This document shows positions 1 to 5,723 of a stretch of DNA of 5,723 nucleotides, one piece after another. This stretch comes from Bacteroidota bacterium (GTDB lineage: Bacteria > Bacteroidota > Bacteroidia > NS11-12g > UBA9320). The stretch spans positions 1-5,723 of the forward strand of contig CANMPY010000144.1 in the NCBI GenBank assembly GCA_947499775.1. The letters are read 5' to 3'. Position 1 is the stretch's first letter; every line of letters begins with the position of its first letter. Under the pieces are notes generated by a model, which did not search any database, was not told the DNA's origin, and saw only the letters and a list, made by a program, of their open reading frames with translations. A program made the translations under genes and the position numbers.

Positions 1-208
1 AATACCACCATGTTAATTGCTTTTCATTTATTTTTATTACCGTAATACCGTTATAAGTCATGGACTCATCCTTGTTTGAGGCAACAAAAACAAGAGGTTC
101 GTGCCCTAAATTTTGCAGCGAAATGCATAGTCGATATATATAATTAGACAATCCCCCGTCATAGTTTTTTTCGGTGATAAATTCGGTTGTTGCTAAGGCT
201 ATGCGCAT
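1..208 (-). CDS. Glycosyltransferase, GT4-like, N-terminal fragment (cut by window edge)
   Basis: The minus strand is open from an ATG at 208 down to the left edge, giving 69 residues that begin MRIALATTEFITEKNYDGGL and continue SNYIYRLCISLQNLGHEPLV. This is the usual start of a GT-B fold, family 4 glycosyltransferase: a first beta strand (residues 2-7), a glycine-rich loop (D17-G18-G19-L20), a helix with the Y-x-x-x-L-x-x-x-L-x-x-x-GHE pattern (residues 23-37), and a second strand (LVFVAS, 39-44). Family members transfer a sugar from a nucleotide-sugar donor to a growing glycan on the cytoplasmic side. Donor and acceptor cannot be read from this end, because the donor-binding half lies outside the window. 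It diverges from the amidotransferase gene across 83 bases, which fits a polysaccharide locus. No Shine-Dalgarno sequence is visible, as expected for Bacteroidota. The family call is fairly safe; the exact subfamily is not. Confidence 0.82.
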   Translation of the reverse strand, partial: MRIALATTEFITEKNYDGGLSNYIYRLCISLQNLGHEPLVFVASNKDESMTYNGITVIKINEKQLTWWY

Positions 209-258
209 AATTACGATTGGCTAAGATATAAAGAATAAAAAAAAATAGTTCGCTTTGA

Positions 259-286
259 AATATTGTTTTTATTTTGAAGCAATATT
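259..286. repeat. Inverted repeat in the divergent intergenic region
   Basis: AATATTG at 259-265 and CAATATT at 280-286 are perfect 7-base inverted arms separated by 14 bases. They end 5 bases before the ATG at 292. The only intergenic DNA between the two divergent genes is 209-291, and this is its clearest symmetric element. It could be an operator or an mRNA hairpin covering the amidotransferase start, but the arms are mostly A/T, so chance is a real alternative. No perfect TAnnTTTG promoter box is present on either strand of this gap; the nearest on the plus strand is TTATTTTG at 269-276, one mismatch. Confidence 0.3.
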
Positions 287-291
287 AATTT

Positions 292-2181
292 ATGTGCGGC
301 ATAGCTGGAAAAATTTCTTTTAACACTTTTCAAAATAATGAATTTGAGGTAAAAAAAGCATGTGAAGCTATGGCCTATCGCGGCCCTGACAATACCAGTA
401 TTCATACCATTGGAAAGGCAACCTTAGGTCATTGCCGATTAGCCATAATTGATTTAAGCTCCAACGCCAATCAACCTTTTTATTCCGACGACAAACGGTA
501 TAGCATAGTCTTTAATGGCGAAATTTATAATTATCAGGATGTTCGAAAGCAGCTTGTTAAAGAGTTTGGGGTGCATTTTTTGACCAATTCTGATACTGAA
601 GTTTTACTTAAAGGATATATTCTAAAAGGGCCAAAAATTTTAGATAGTTTAAGAGGAATGTGGGCATTTGTTGTTTGGGATCAACAAAAAGAGGAACTTT
701 TTATGGCTCGTGATCGTTTTGGTGAAAAACCCTTTTTCTATAGTTTTGAAAATTCCGTTTTTACATTTGCTTCAAACCTTGCTGGATTATCAAATTTAAG
801 GGAGCAAAATGAATTAAACCCCAAAGCCATATCTGAATTATTTGCCTATCAATATATTTCACAACAGCAATCTATTTTCAAAGGGGTGTGTAAATTGTTG
901 CCGGCTCACTATGGTCTAATATCCAAAGATTCTATTTCACTCGTTCCGTATTGGGAAGTTAACTACCATGATAAAATAGATATTTCCTTTGAAAATGCTA
1001 TGTTAAAAGTAGAGGAAATAATGCACAGCAGCATTCAGGAAAAATTAATTTCTGATGTGCCTTTGGGTTTGTTTTTGAGCGGCGGCAATGATTCGGGGTT
1101 AGTTGCTGCTATTGCATCGCAGTATAAAAAAGGAATAACCAGTGTTACTTTGGCTACCCCAAGAAACCCTGAACTTGACGAGGCTGATTATGCCAAGAGA
1201 ATTGCAAAACTTCATGGCTTATCATACAATCAAGTAGACTTAGATGTGGATTGCATACAGAAACTTCCCAAATTGTTGGCCATGATTGAACCGTTTGCCG
1301 ATAGCTCGCTTATTCCTACAGCAGCTGTATCCGCAAAAGCCAAACAGTTTTTAACCGTTGTATTAACGGGCGATGGTGGGGATGAGATTTTTGGAGGATA
1401 TGGCATTCCTGCTCTTCTTAATCAAACTCAATCAAGTATTCTGCCTTTAGGTAAGGCCATGGATGAATTGTCGAACCGGCGATTTCAACCGGGTTGGAAA
1501 TACCTACATAAAATTGCCAATAGTAAACGAATAATAAAATACGGGGGATTAGAAAGCTATTGCAATGCCATGGATTATGAACCATCCAATATTAGAAAAT
1601 TACTTTTTCAACCTTCCTTTATTCACAAGCTCGAAAGCGAACAAGCCTATTTTCAAAAATCGATTATAAAAACTTCGAATGGGAAAATAAGTAGACATGA
1701 CGCCATGTTAAACCTTGGTGTGAAGGGCTATTTGCCGGATGATTTTTTGATGAAAGTAGATACGGGAACCATGTATGCTTCTATTGAATCTCGTGCGCCA
1801 TTTTTGGACAATCGCTTAATAGAGTTTACTTCAAAACTTAAGCCTGAAACCTTGATGCCTGGTGGGCAAGAGAAATTTTTATTGAAGAAAATTTGTGAAA
1901 AGTATTTACCAAAAGATATAGTTTACAAGAAAAAAACAGGATTTAGGATTCCAGTTAGGGATTATTTTAATACCAAATGGGCTGATATTTTGAAAGGTTT
2001 TATTAAAGAAGGAATTTCGGCCAACCTTGGTATTACAAATATAGAAGGAAGCCTAAAACTTATTGATTGGTATCAAAAATCACGTCCTTCACAGATGGAG
2101 AAACTACTTTACAGTATGTTGATATTCGAGATTTGGTTAAGGGTTTTTTACCTAAAACAAAAAACTGCAATTGAATTGTGA
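292..2181 (+). CDS. asnB: Asparagine synthase-family glutamine amidotransferase (AsnB-like)
   Basis: This 629-residue protein has both domains of glutamine-hydrolysing asparagine synthases. The N-terminal class II amidotransferase domain (about 1-210) starts MCGIAGKI, so Cys2 becomes the N-terminal nucleophile after Met removal. It keeps YRGPD (29-33), R49 in CRLAIIDLS, NGEIYN (75-80), D101 in SDTEV, and ARDRFGEKPFFY (139-150). The synthase domain (about 230-620) has the ATP pyrophosphatase loop SGGNDS (263-268), TGDGGDEIFGGY (359-370), the block around SIESRAPFLD (497-506) and KTGFRIPV (548-555). By family knowledge, glutamine is hydrolysed in the first domain and ammonia is channelled to an adenylylated carboxylate in the second. 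The protein is longer than E. coli AsnB (554 residues), as are many homologues in polysaccharide loci, some of which amidate uronic-acid sugars. With a glycosyltransferase and a methyltransferase beside it, a sugar carboxamide product is plausible, but ordinary asparagine synthesis cannot be excluded. The start is fixed by the required MCGI. Confidence 0.93.
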   Translation: MCGIAGKISFNTFQNNEFEVKKACEAMAYRGPDNTSIHTIGKATLGHCRLAIIDLSSNANQPFYSDDKRYSIVFNGEIYNYQDVRKQLVKEFGVHFLTNSDTEVLLKGYILKGPKILDSLRGMWAFVVWDQQKEELFMARDRFGEKPFFYSFENSVFTFASNLAGLSNLREQNELNPKAISELFAYQYISQQQSIFKGVCKLLPAHYGLISKDSISLVPYWEVNYHDKIDISFENAMLKVEEIMHSSIQEKLISDVPLGLFLSGGNDSGLVAAIASQYKKGITSVTLATPRNPELDEADYAKRIAKLHGLSYNQVDLDVDCIQKLPKLLAMIEPFADSSLIPTAAVSAKAKQFLTVVLTGDGGDEIFGGYGIPALLNQTQSSILPLGKAMDELSNRRFQPGWKYLHKIANSKRIIKYGGLESYCNAMDYEPSNIRKLLFQPSFIHKLESEQAYFQKSIIKTSNGKISRHDAMLNLGVKGYLPDDFLMKVDTGTMYASIESRAPFLDNRLIEFTSKLKPETLMPGGQEKFLLKKICEKYLPKDIVYKKKTGFRIPVRDYFNTKWADILKGFIKEGISANLGITNIEGSLKLIDWYQKSRPSQMEKLLYSMLIFEIWLRVFYLKQKTAIEL

Positions 2182-2204
2182 ACGATAAAACTTTAAGAAA
2201 AGTG

Positions 2205-2212
2205 TAATTTTG
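2205..2212 (+). promoter_or_regulatory. Possible Bacteroidota -7 box before the methyltransferase
   Basis: TAATTTTG matches the Bacteroidota -7 consensus TAnnTTTG exactly and lies 14 bases before the methyltransferase ATG. The nearest upstream TTG that could act as a -33 element ends at 2178, leaving a 26-base spacer, longer than the usual range of about 17-23. The methyltransferase may therefore have a weak promoter of its own, or may simply be read through from the amidotransferase gene 45 bases upstream. Such a short motif is expected by chance fairly often in AT-rich DNA. Confidence 0.28.
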
Positions 2213-2226
2213 ACCTCAATTTATTT

Positions 2227-2982
2227 ATGAAGGAAATAGTTTATAAAACAGAGAATGATTGGACCGATGACGTAACTCAAAAATTTTGGGATTATAAAGT
2301 AACTGAAAATCATCCCTATTTTACGGAAGAAGTGGGCTTAGGCATTATTAAAATGCTAAAGCAAAAGATTGAAATAAAAGGCGACATTTTAGATTATGGC
2401 TGTGGCAATGGCACATTTATAGGGTATTTGGCCAATGATTTTCCCAACAGTTCTATTTTTGGATTAGATTTTTCTAAAGATTCGGTTACTGAGTCGAACC
2501 GTAAAAACAAGCAGACTGAAAATGTAAAAACCATTATTCATTTTGAGGATTTAGACGCCACATATAAAGCCAATTCATTTGATATTATTTTTTTGATTGA
2601 AACCATCGAACACCTTCGGTCCGACTTATTAACTAAAACCTTAGGTATTATTTATAGTTTATTAAAACCCAATGGCTATATAATTGTAACTACACCATTT
2701 AACGAGGATTTAAAAGTCAATTCGGTCTATTGCCCTTTTTGTGATGCAGCACATCATCACATGCAGCATGTGCAATCGTTTACCATCGAAAGACTTTCGG
2801 CTGTATTGAAAGAGAATAAATTAACACCTGTAGAAGTAAATAATATTGATTTTAACTATTTTCAAGACAAAATCGCCTATTATAAAATAAATTTTAAATG
2901 GTGGCTTAAAAATAAATTAGGCATATCAAAACGATTGCCATTTCAAAGAAAACATCTCTTTGGAATAGCACAAAAAAAATAA
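2227..2982 (+). CDS. Class I SAM-dependent methyltransferase (UbiE/Methyltransf_23-like)
   Basis: This 251-residue soluble protein has the Rossmann-type methyltransferase core. Motif I is ILDYGCGNGTF (54-64), the glycine loop that binds S-adenosylmethionine. The acidic residue after strand 2 is D81 in FGLDFS. Next comes FEDLD (106-110), then motif IV FDIIFLIETIEHL (118-130), and LLKPNGYIIVTTP (145-157) forms the next helix and strand. After the core lies YCPFC (168-172) followed by HHHMQH (176-181), a Cys/His cluster that may bind a metal ion; similar CPxC-His segments occur in methyltransferases of surface-glycan loci. The C-terminal part (about 205-251) is rich in aromatic and basic residues. 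The gene starts 45 bases after the amidotransferase stop on the same strand, so co-transcription is likely. Substrate is unknown; a sugar, lipid or biosynthetic intermediate of the neighbouring glycan locus is the best guess. Ubiquinone or menaquinone methylation is less likely, because the characteristic quinone context is missing. Confidence 0.87.
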   Translation: MKEIVYKTENDWTDDVTQKFWDYKVTENHPYFTEEVGLGIIKMLKQKIEIKGDILDYGCGNGTFIGYLANDFPNSSIFGLDFSKDSVTESNRKNKQTENVKTIIHFEDLDATYKANSFDIIFLIETIEHLRSDLLTKTLGIIYSLLKPNGYIIVTTPFNEDLKVNSVYCPFCDAAHHHMQHVQSFTIERLSAVLKENKLTPVEVNNIDFNYFQDKIAYYKINFKWWLKNKLGISKRLPFQRKHLFGIAQKK

Positions 2983-3054
2983 ATTAATCTTTTAGGGGTT
3001 TACTAACTTGTATGCAACTCTTTTAGAGTATAAGACGTCTAAGTACAGTATATT

Positions 3055-3672
3055 ATGAAAAATATTGCCTTGTTTATTTTGATTTTATTGCTCTATACTG
3101 GTTGTAAAAAAGAGCAAGATCTGATTAAAATACCACTCACTCAAGAGGAAGCCTTTGCGGTTAATTCTGCCTTAATCGATCCAAAGGCAAAGGTGTATTT
3201 TATTGCAGATGTAGAAAGTCACGATTCGATAACAAAAATTGTTGAGAACGATACAAAAGGATGTTGTAGCGCTGGCTATGGTGGCGGATCTTGCACCACA
3301 GGGGCTTCTCATTATTCGGGAGATGTTGGTTGCCCTATAACCGGGAAAAATTGGAATTTAGGTATTGATTATTATGGCAAAGGCGAATCGCGTGAAAATC
3401 TAATTACCAAAGCATTTACAGTTTTTAAAACAACAAAAAATGAAGCATACGGAGTGAGACTTATTTATACGCCATTCAAAGGAAAACCCTATTATTCAAA
3501 CATCATAGACAATTCGCTAAATTCTTGGTCCAATATTGAATTGTTAGAAATGACCCCAAGTGGTGGTAATCCTCCCTATTACCTAAAGCTCCGCTTTAAT
3601 TGTGAACTTAAAGAATATAATGGAACAAAGATTTTAAGGATAAAGAATGCCATTATAAGAGTAAAAATTTAA
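3055..3672 (+). CDS. Predicted lipoprotein with a Cys/Gly-rich patch, function unknown
   Basis: The 205-residue product starts with a short type II signal peptide: K2, a hydrophobic run IALFILILLL (4-13), and LYTGC ending at Cys17, the predicted lipid-bearing residue. Tyr14 at position -3 is not typical of a lipobox, so lipidation is likely but not certain. The residues after it, KKEQD, resemble the charged export tag that sends some Bacteroidota lipoproteins to the cell surface. The mature part contains a Cys/Gly-rich patch at 70-93: C70-C71, C80 in YGGGSC, and C93 in DVGCPITGKNW. A further cysteine is C183. Leaving out Cys17, there are five cysteines, so at least one would be unpaired or bind something. 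The remainder (about 100-205) reads as alternating beta strands such as AYGVRLIYTPF and YYLKLRFNCEL. I recognise no family. It lies 72 bases after the methyltransferase, whose pathway it need not share, and 97 bases before a large surface-protein gene with its own promoter. Confidence 0.75.
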   Translation: MKNIALFILILLLYTGCKKEQDLIKIPLTQEEAFAVNSALIDPKAKVYFIADVESHDSITKIVENDTKGCCSAGYGGGSCTTGASHYSGDVGCPITGKNWNLGIDYYGKGESRENLITKAFTVFKTTKNEAYGVRLIYTPFKGKPYYSNIIDNSLNSWSNIELLEMTPSGGNPPYYLKLRFNCELKEYNGTKILRIKNAIIRVKI

Positions 3673-3713
3673 TTGCATTAGCAATCAATAATTTAATAAT
3701 GAAGGTTTAGCGG

Positions 3714-3742
3714 CTTAAAACACTGTAGTTGGTTTAAGTGTT
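3714..3742. repeat. Overlapping short inverted repeats across the -33 region
   Basis: Two 6-base inverted pairs overlap here: CTTAAA (3714-3719) with TTTAAG (3733-3738), and AACACT (3719-3724) with AGTGTT (3737-3742). Both enclose the TTG -33 element at 3729-3731 of the promoter for the large exported protein. Such symmetry could be a repressor or activator site. Arms this short also arise by chance, so this is tentative. Confidence 0.25.
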
Positions 3743-3756
3743 AAAATATATATTTG
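3729..3756 (+). promoter_or_regulatory. Bacteroidota-type promoter (TTG-N17-TATATTTG)
   Basis: TTG at 3729-3731 and TATATTTG at 3749-3756 match both halves of the Bacteroidota housekeeping promoter (TTG, about 17-23 bases, TAnnTTTG) with a 17-base spacer. Transcription would begin a few bases downstream of the -7 box, leaving only about 5-10 bases before the TTG start codon at 3770. The mRNA would thus be almost leaderless, which is compatible with translation that does not use a Shine-Dalgarno sequence. This is the only spot found in the intergenic gaps where both elements occur at proper spacing, and it lies exactly where the exported-protein gene needs a promoter. Confidence 0.55.
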
Positions 3757-3769
3757 AATACTTTCAGCC

Positions 3770-5723
3770 TTGCGTACTTTTATAGCTATAGGATTATTTT
3801 TTTTAATTGGTCATAATCTTATGGCACAAAATCGGTTTGTAAATTGGTTTTTTGCGTATGGGTCGGGTTTATCGTTTACCAAAACCGGGCCAGTAATTGT
3901 AAATGGAGGTAAAACTGCGACTGAAGAAGGCGTAGCTACAATTTCGGATCCATGTGGAAATTTATTATTTTATTCGGACGGTACGGCCATTTGGACTAAA
4001 AATCATTCGTTAATGGTTAATGGTGGCGGACTCAAAGGAAATACACAAAGTGCCGAAGCCGTATTGATCGTTCCAATGCCACTTTCCGATTCGCTCTATT
4101 ATGTTTTTACAACCGACGATTATGGTGGAACCGATGGGCTTCACTATTCAATAGTCGATATGACAAAACAAGGAGGTGATGGTGAAATTGTAGTAAAGAA
4201 TATTAAACTTTATGGCAAAAGTTCTGAAAAATTAACCGCTATTGTGCACAGCAATAAAAAGGATTATTGGATATTGAGCCATGACTGGGATTCGGCCAAA
4301 TACAAGGTGTATTTATTAACCGAAAAAGGATTAAATACCTCTCCTATAATTTCAAAGTTAGGCCCTGTTACCAATACGTCGATCGAAAATGCTTTGGGCC
4401 ATTTACGACCATCGTCGGATGGCGCTTGGGTTGCAAGTACTTATTGGTATCAAAATACACTCGAAATATATAGTTTTAACGCCTCTAATGGCGTGTTGTC
4501 GGCTAAATATACTAGCAGTCAATTCGATCATCAAAGGCCCTATAGTATTGAGTTTTCACCTGATAATAAACTTTTGTATGTTGGCGAGGCCGCAACAGGA
4601 GGCAATAATGATATATATCAATTTGAAATGGCGGCTTTTACAACGGGATCAAACCGATACAAAGTTGTAACGGCAAATTACCGTTTTGGAAATTTTGGAT
4701 TGGGCCCTGATGGGAAATTTTATATTGCAAAATTTGATCAAAATTATTTGGCCGTAATTTCTTCTCCAAATACCTTTGGATCTGGATGTTCATATACTTC
4801 GAATGGGCTAAGTTTAGGTACTCAAAAATCAAAGTTGGGTTTGCCAAATCCGATCTTCCCAATAGTAATAACAGAACCTGAATATTCGATGTCGGTTTTG
4901 CCGGGATGCAAATTAAGCGACCCCGTTAAGTTTGAATTAATTAGCAATTTTTGTTACGATTCATTAATCTGGGATTTGTCAGACTTTTCATCAACCGATA
5001 ATTATTCAAAAAAACGAAAACTAACCCATGTGTATCCTTATAAAGGCAATTATGACGTTACATTAAAAGTATACTATAATGGCATAACCTATACTTACAA
5101 TAAAAATGTGAAAGTGCCAGCTGGCCCCATTGTCGATTTAGGCAATGACTTATTTTTTTGTGATCAGTTAAGTCATTTTTTAGATGCTGGCAACCCCGGA
5201 GCATCGTATTTATGGAATGATAACTATACAGGAAAATTTAGAAACATTACACAACCCGGACTGTATTTTGTGACAGTTACAAGTGGGGAGTGTTCCTCAT
5301 CAGATACCATTCGTATAAAAAATGAAAGTAGCCTTAAACTTGGCAACGATACCGTTTTGTGTTTTGCAAACTCGTATACATACGATTTGCCCCAAGCCGA
5401 TTCAATTATTTGGCAAAATGGTGCTAATACAAAAAGTAGAGTCATACTTGCACCTGGTGGTTTATTTAGAGCCACAGTTTACAAAAATGGGTGTACAAAA
5501 TTGGATACCATTTCAATCGTTTTACCAGAATTGCAAAGCAACCCTCTTCCTTCCGATACCAGTTTATGTGAAGGATTATCTATATCCGTAGCGTTATCAA
5601 ATTCAACCTTGAACTATTTATGGAATACTGGCGATACCACAGGATCAAAAAGCATTAGTAAAGCAGGAAAGTATAAACTAACACAATGGTTTAAAACGTG
5701 TAAATATTCCGATTCCTTTAACT
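3770..5723 (+). CDS. Large exported surface protein: beta-propeller-like, PKD-like and Ig-like repeats; TTG start; 3' end cut by window
   Basis: One frame stays open from TTG 3770 to the right edge (651 codons). An in-frame stop at 3755-3757 and no ATG before 3821 leave TTG as the best start: it gives the signal peptide MRTFIAIGLFFLIGHNLMA, probably cut before Gln20. Starting at ATG 3821 (residue 18) would remove it. Residues about 20-367 look like a beta-propeller, with recurring SDPCGNLLFYSDG (59-71), RPSSDG (213-218), SPDNKLLYVG (263-272) and GLGPDGKFYIA (310-320). Residues about 370-451 are PKD-like, with IWDL (400-403) and HVYPYKGNYDVTLKV (420-434), though the usual FGDG loop is replaced. 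Three Ig-like repeats follow from 453. Bacteroidota proteins of this build often end in a type IX secretion or gliding-motility C-terminal domain and act as secreted or cell-surface proteins, perhaps in adhesion; that end is not in the window. No catalytic residues are recognisable. It is probably transcribed from its own promoter at 3729-3756. Confidence 0.88.
   Translation, partial: MRTFIAIGLFFLIGHNLMAQNRFVNWFFAYGSGLSFTKTGPVIVNGGKTATEEGVATISDPCGNLLFYSDGTAIWTKNHSLMVNGGGLKGNTQSAEAVLIVPMPLSDSLYYVFTTDDYGGTDGLHYSIVDMTKQGGDGEIVVKNIKLYGKSSEKLTAIVHSNKKDYWILSHDWDSAKYKVYLLTEKGLNTSPIISKLGPVTNTSIENALGHLRPSSDGAWVASTYWYQNTLEIYSFNASNGVLSAKYTSSQFDHQRPYSIEFSPDNKLLYVGEAATGGNNDIYQFEMAAFTTGSNRYKVVTANYRFGNFGLGPDGKFYIAKFDQNYLAVISSPNTFGSGCSYTSNGLSLGTQKSKLGLPNPIFPIVITEPEYSMSVLPGCKLSDPVKFELISNFCYDSLIWDLSDFSSTDNYSKKRKLTHVYPYKGNYDVTLKVYYNGITYTYNKNVKVPAGPIVDLGNDLFFCDQLSHFLDAGNPGASYLWNDNYTGKFRNITQPGLYFVTVTSGECSSSDTIRIKNESSLKLGNDTVLCFANSYTYDLPQADSIIWQNGANTKSRVILAPGGLFRATVYKNGCTKLDTISIVLPELQSNPLPSDTSLCEGLSISVALSNSTLNYLWNTGDTTGSKSISKAGKYKLTQWFKTCKYSDSFN
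5126..5723 (+). repeat. Three tandem Ig-like protein repeats of about 68 residues
   Basis: Within the large exported protein, three diverged units follow each other, the third cut by the window edge. Each opens with an LGND-like motif: LGND at 457-460, LGND at 524-527 and LPSD at 593-596. Each holds a Cys pair exactly 44 residues apart (464/508, 531/575, 600/644). A Trp lies 17 or 18 residues after the first Cys (482, 548, 618), a glycine-aromatic turn precedes the second Cys (GLY, GLF, GKY), and Asp lies 48 residues after the first Cys (512, 579, 648) in DTI or DSF. The Cys pair probably makes a disulphide bridging each Ig-like sandwich. The units are alike in protein but I see no long identical DNA between them, so they are old duplications. 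Confidence 0.75.

Noticed and set aside
211..405. 64-codon minus-strand open frame over the start of the amidotransferase
   Set aside because: It overlaps the N-terminal catalytic part of a clear gene on the other strand, and its protein shows no family features.
2190..2203. Hairpin ACTTT-AAGA-AAAGT between the amidotransferase and the methyltransferase
   Set aside because: The stem is short and almost all A/T; it is not stable enough to call a terminator or attenuator.
3004..3010. TAACTTG as a -7 box for the lipoprotein gene
   Set aside because: It is one T short of TAnnTTTG, and there is no TTG at a suitable distance upstream.
3033..3040. Palindrome AGACGTCT upstream of the lipoprotein gene
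   Set aside because: It is an isolated 8-base palindrome with no partner copy nearby and no matching promoter element, so no function can be supported.
3672..3685. Hairpin ATTGC-ATTA-GCAAT just after the lipoprotein stop, considered as a terminator
   Set aside because: The stem is only 5 bases and is followed by CAATAATTTA rather than a T run, so it is not a convincing intrinsic terminator.
4389..4670. 93-codon plus-strand open frame inside the large exported protein
   Set aside because: It lies wholly in another frame of a gene whose own frame encodes recognisable propeller-like motifs; it is a shadow.
4638..4862. 74-codon minus-strand open frame
   Set aside because: It is antisense to the propeller-like region and has no domain signal or promoter.
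5224..5591. Two open frames, one minus (5224-5475) and one plus (5322-5591)
   Set aside because: Both overlap the Ig-like repeat coding frame, whose conserved Cys, Trp and Asp positions prove it is the real one.

Overview
The window looks like a piece of a Bacteroidota chromosome. The DNA is AT-rich and the start codons have A/T-rich leaders with no Shine-Dalgarno sequence. The clearest promoter matches the Bacteroidota form (TTG, 17 bases, TAnnTTTG). The large gene at the right edge has the layout of the surface or secreted beta-propeller, PKD and Ig-like proteins common in gliding or type IX secretion Bacteroidota. No genus can be named from this sequence.

Left part (1-2982) reads as the edge of a surface-polysaccharide or glycoconjugate locus. 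A GT4-type glycosyltransferase is cut by the window edge and runs leftward from 208. Diverging from it across 83 bases is a glutamine-dependent amidotransferase of the asparagine-synthase family (292-2181). A class I SAM-dependent methyltransferase follows 45 bases later (2227-2982). A glycosyltransferase, an AsnB-like amidotransferase and a small methyltransferase together are typical of glycan assembly loci, where the AsnB homologue may amidate a uronic-acid sugar. That role is inferred from context only.

Right part (2983-5723) holds cell-envelope genes. First is a 205-residue predicted lipoprotein of unknown function with a cysteine- and glycine-rich patch (3055-3672). After it comes a large exported protein, incomplete at its 3' end, that starts with a TTG codon at 3770. 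It carries a signal peptide, a propeller-like region, a PKD-like domain and at least three tandem Ig-like repeats with an exactly conserved cysteine register. A well-formed promoter sits just upstream of it, so it is probably transcribed on its own.

There are no tRNAs, rRNAs, CRISPR arrays, insertion sequences or attachment sites that I can support. I see no convincing sign of a wholly new system. The points most worth a second look are the TTG-started surface protein with its almost leaderless promoter, the unassigned Cys-rich lipoprotein, and the substrate of the amidotransferase/methyltransferase pair.
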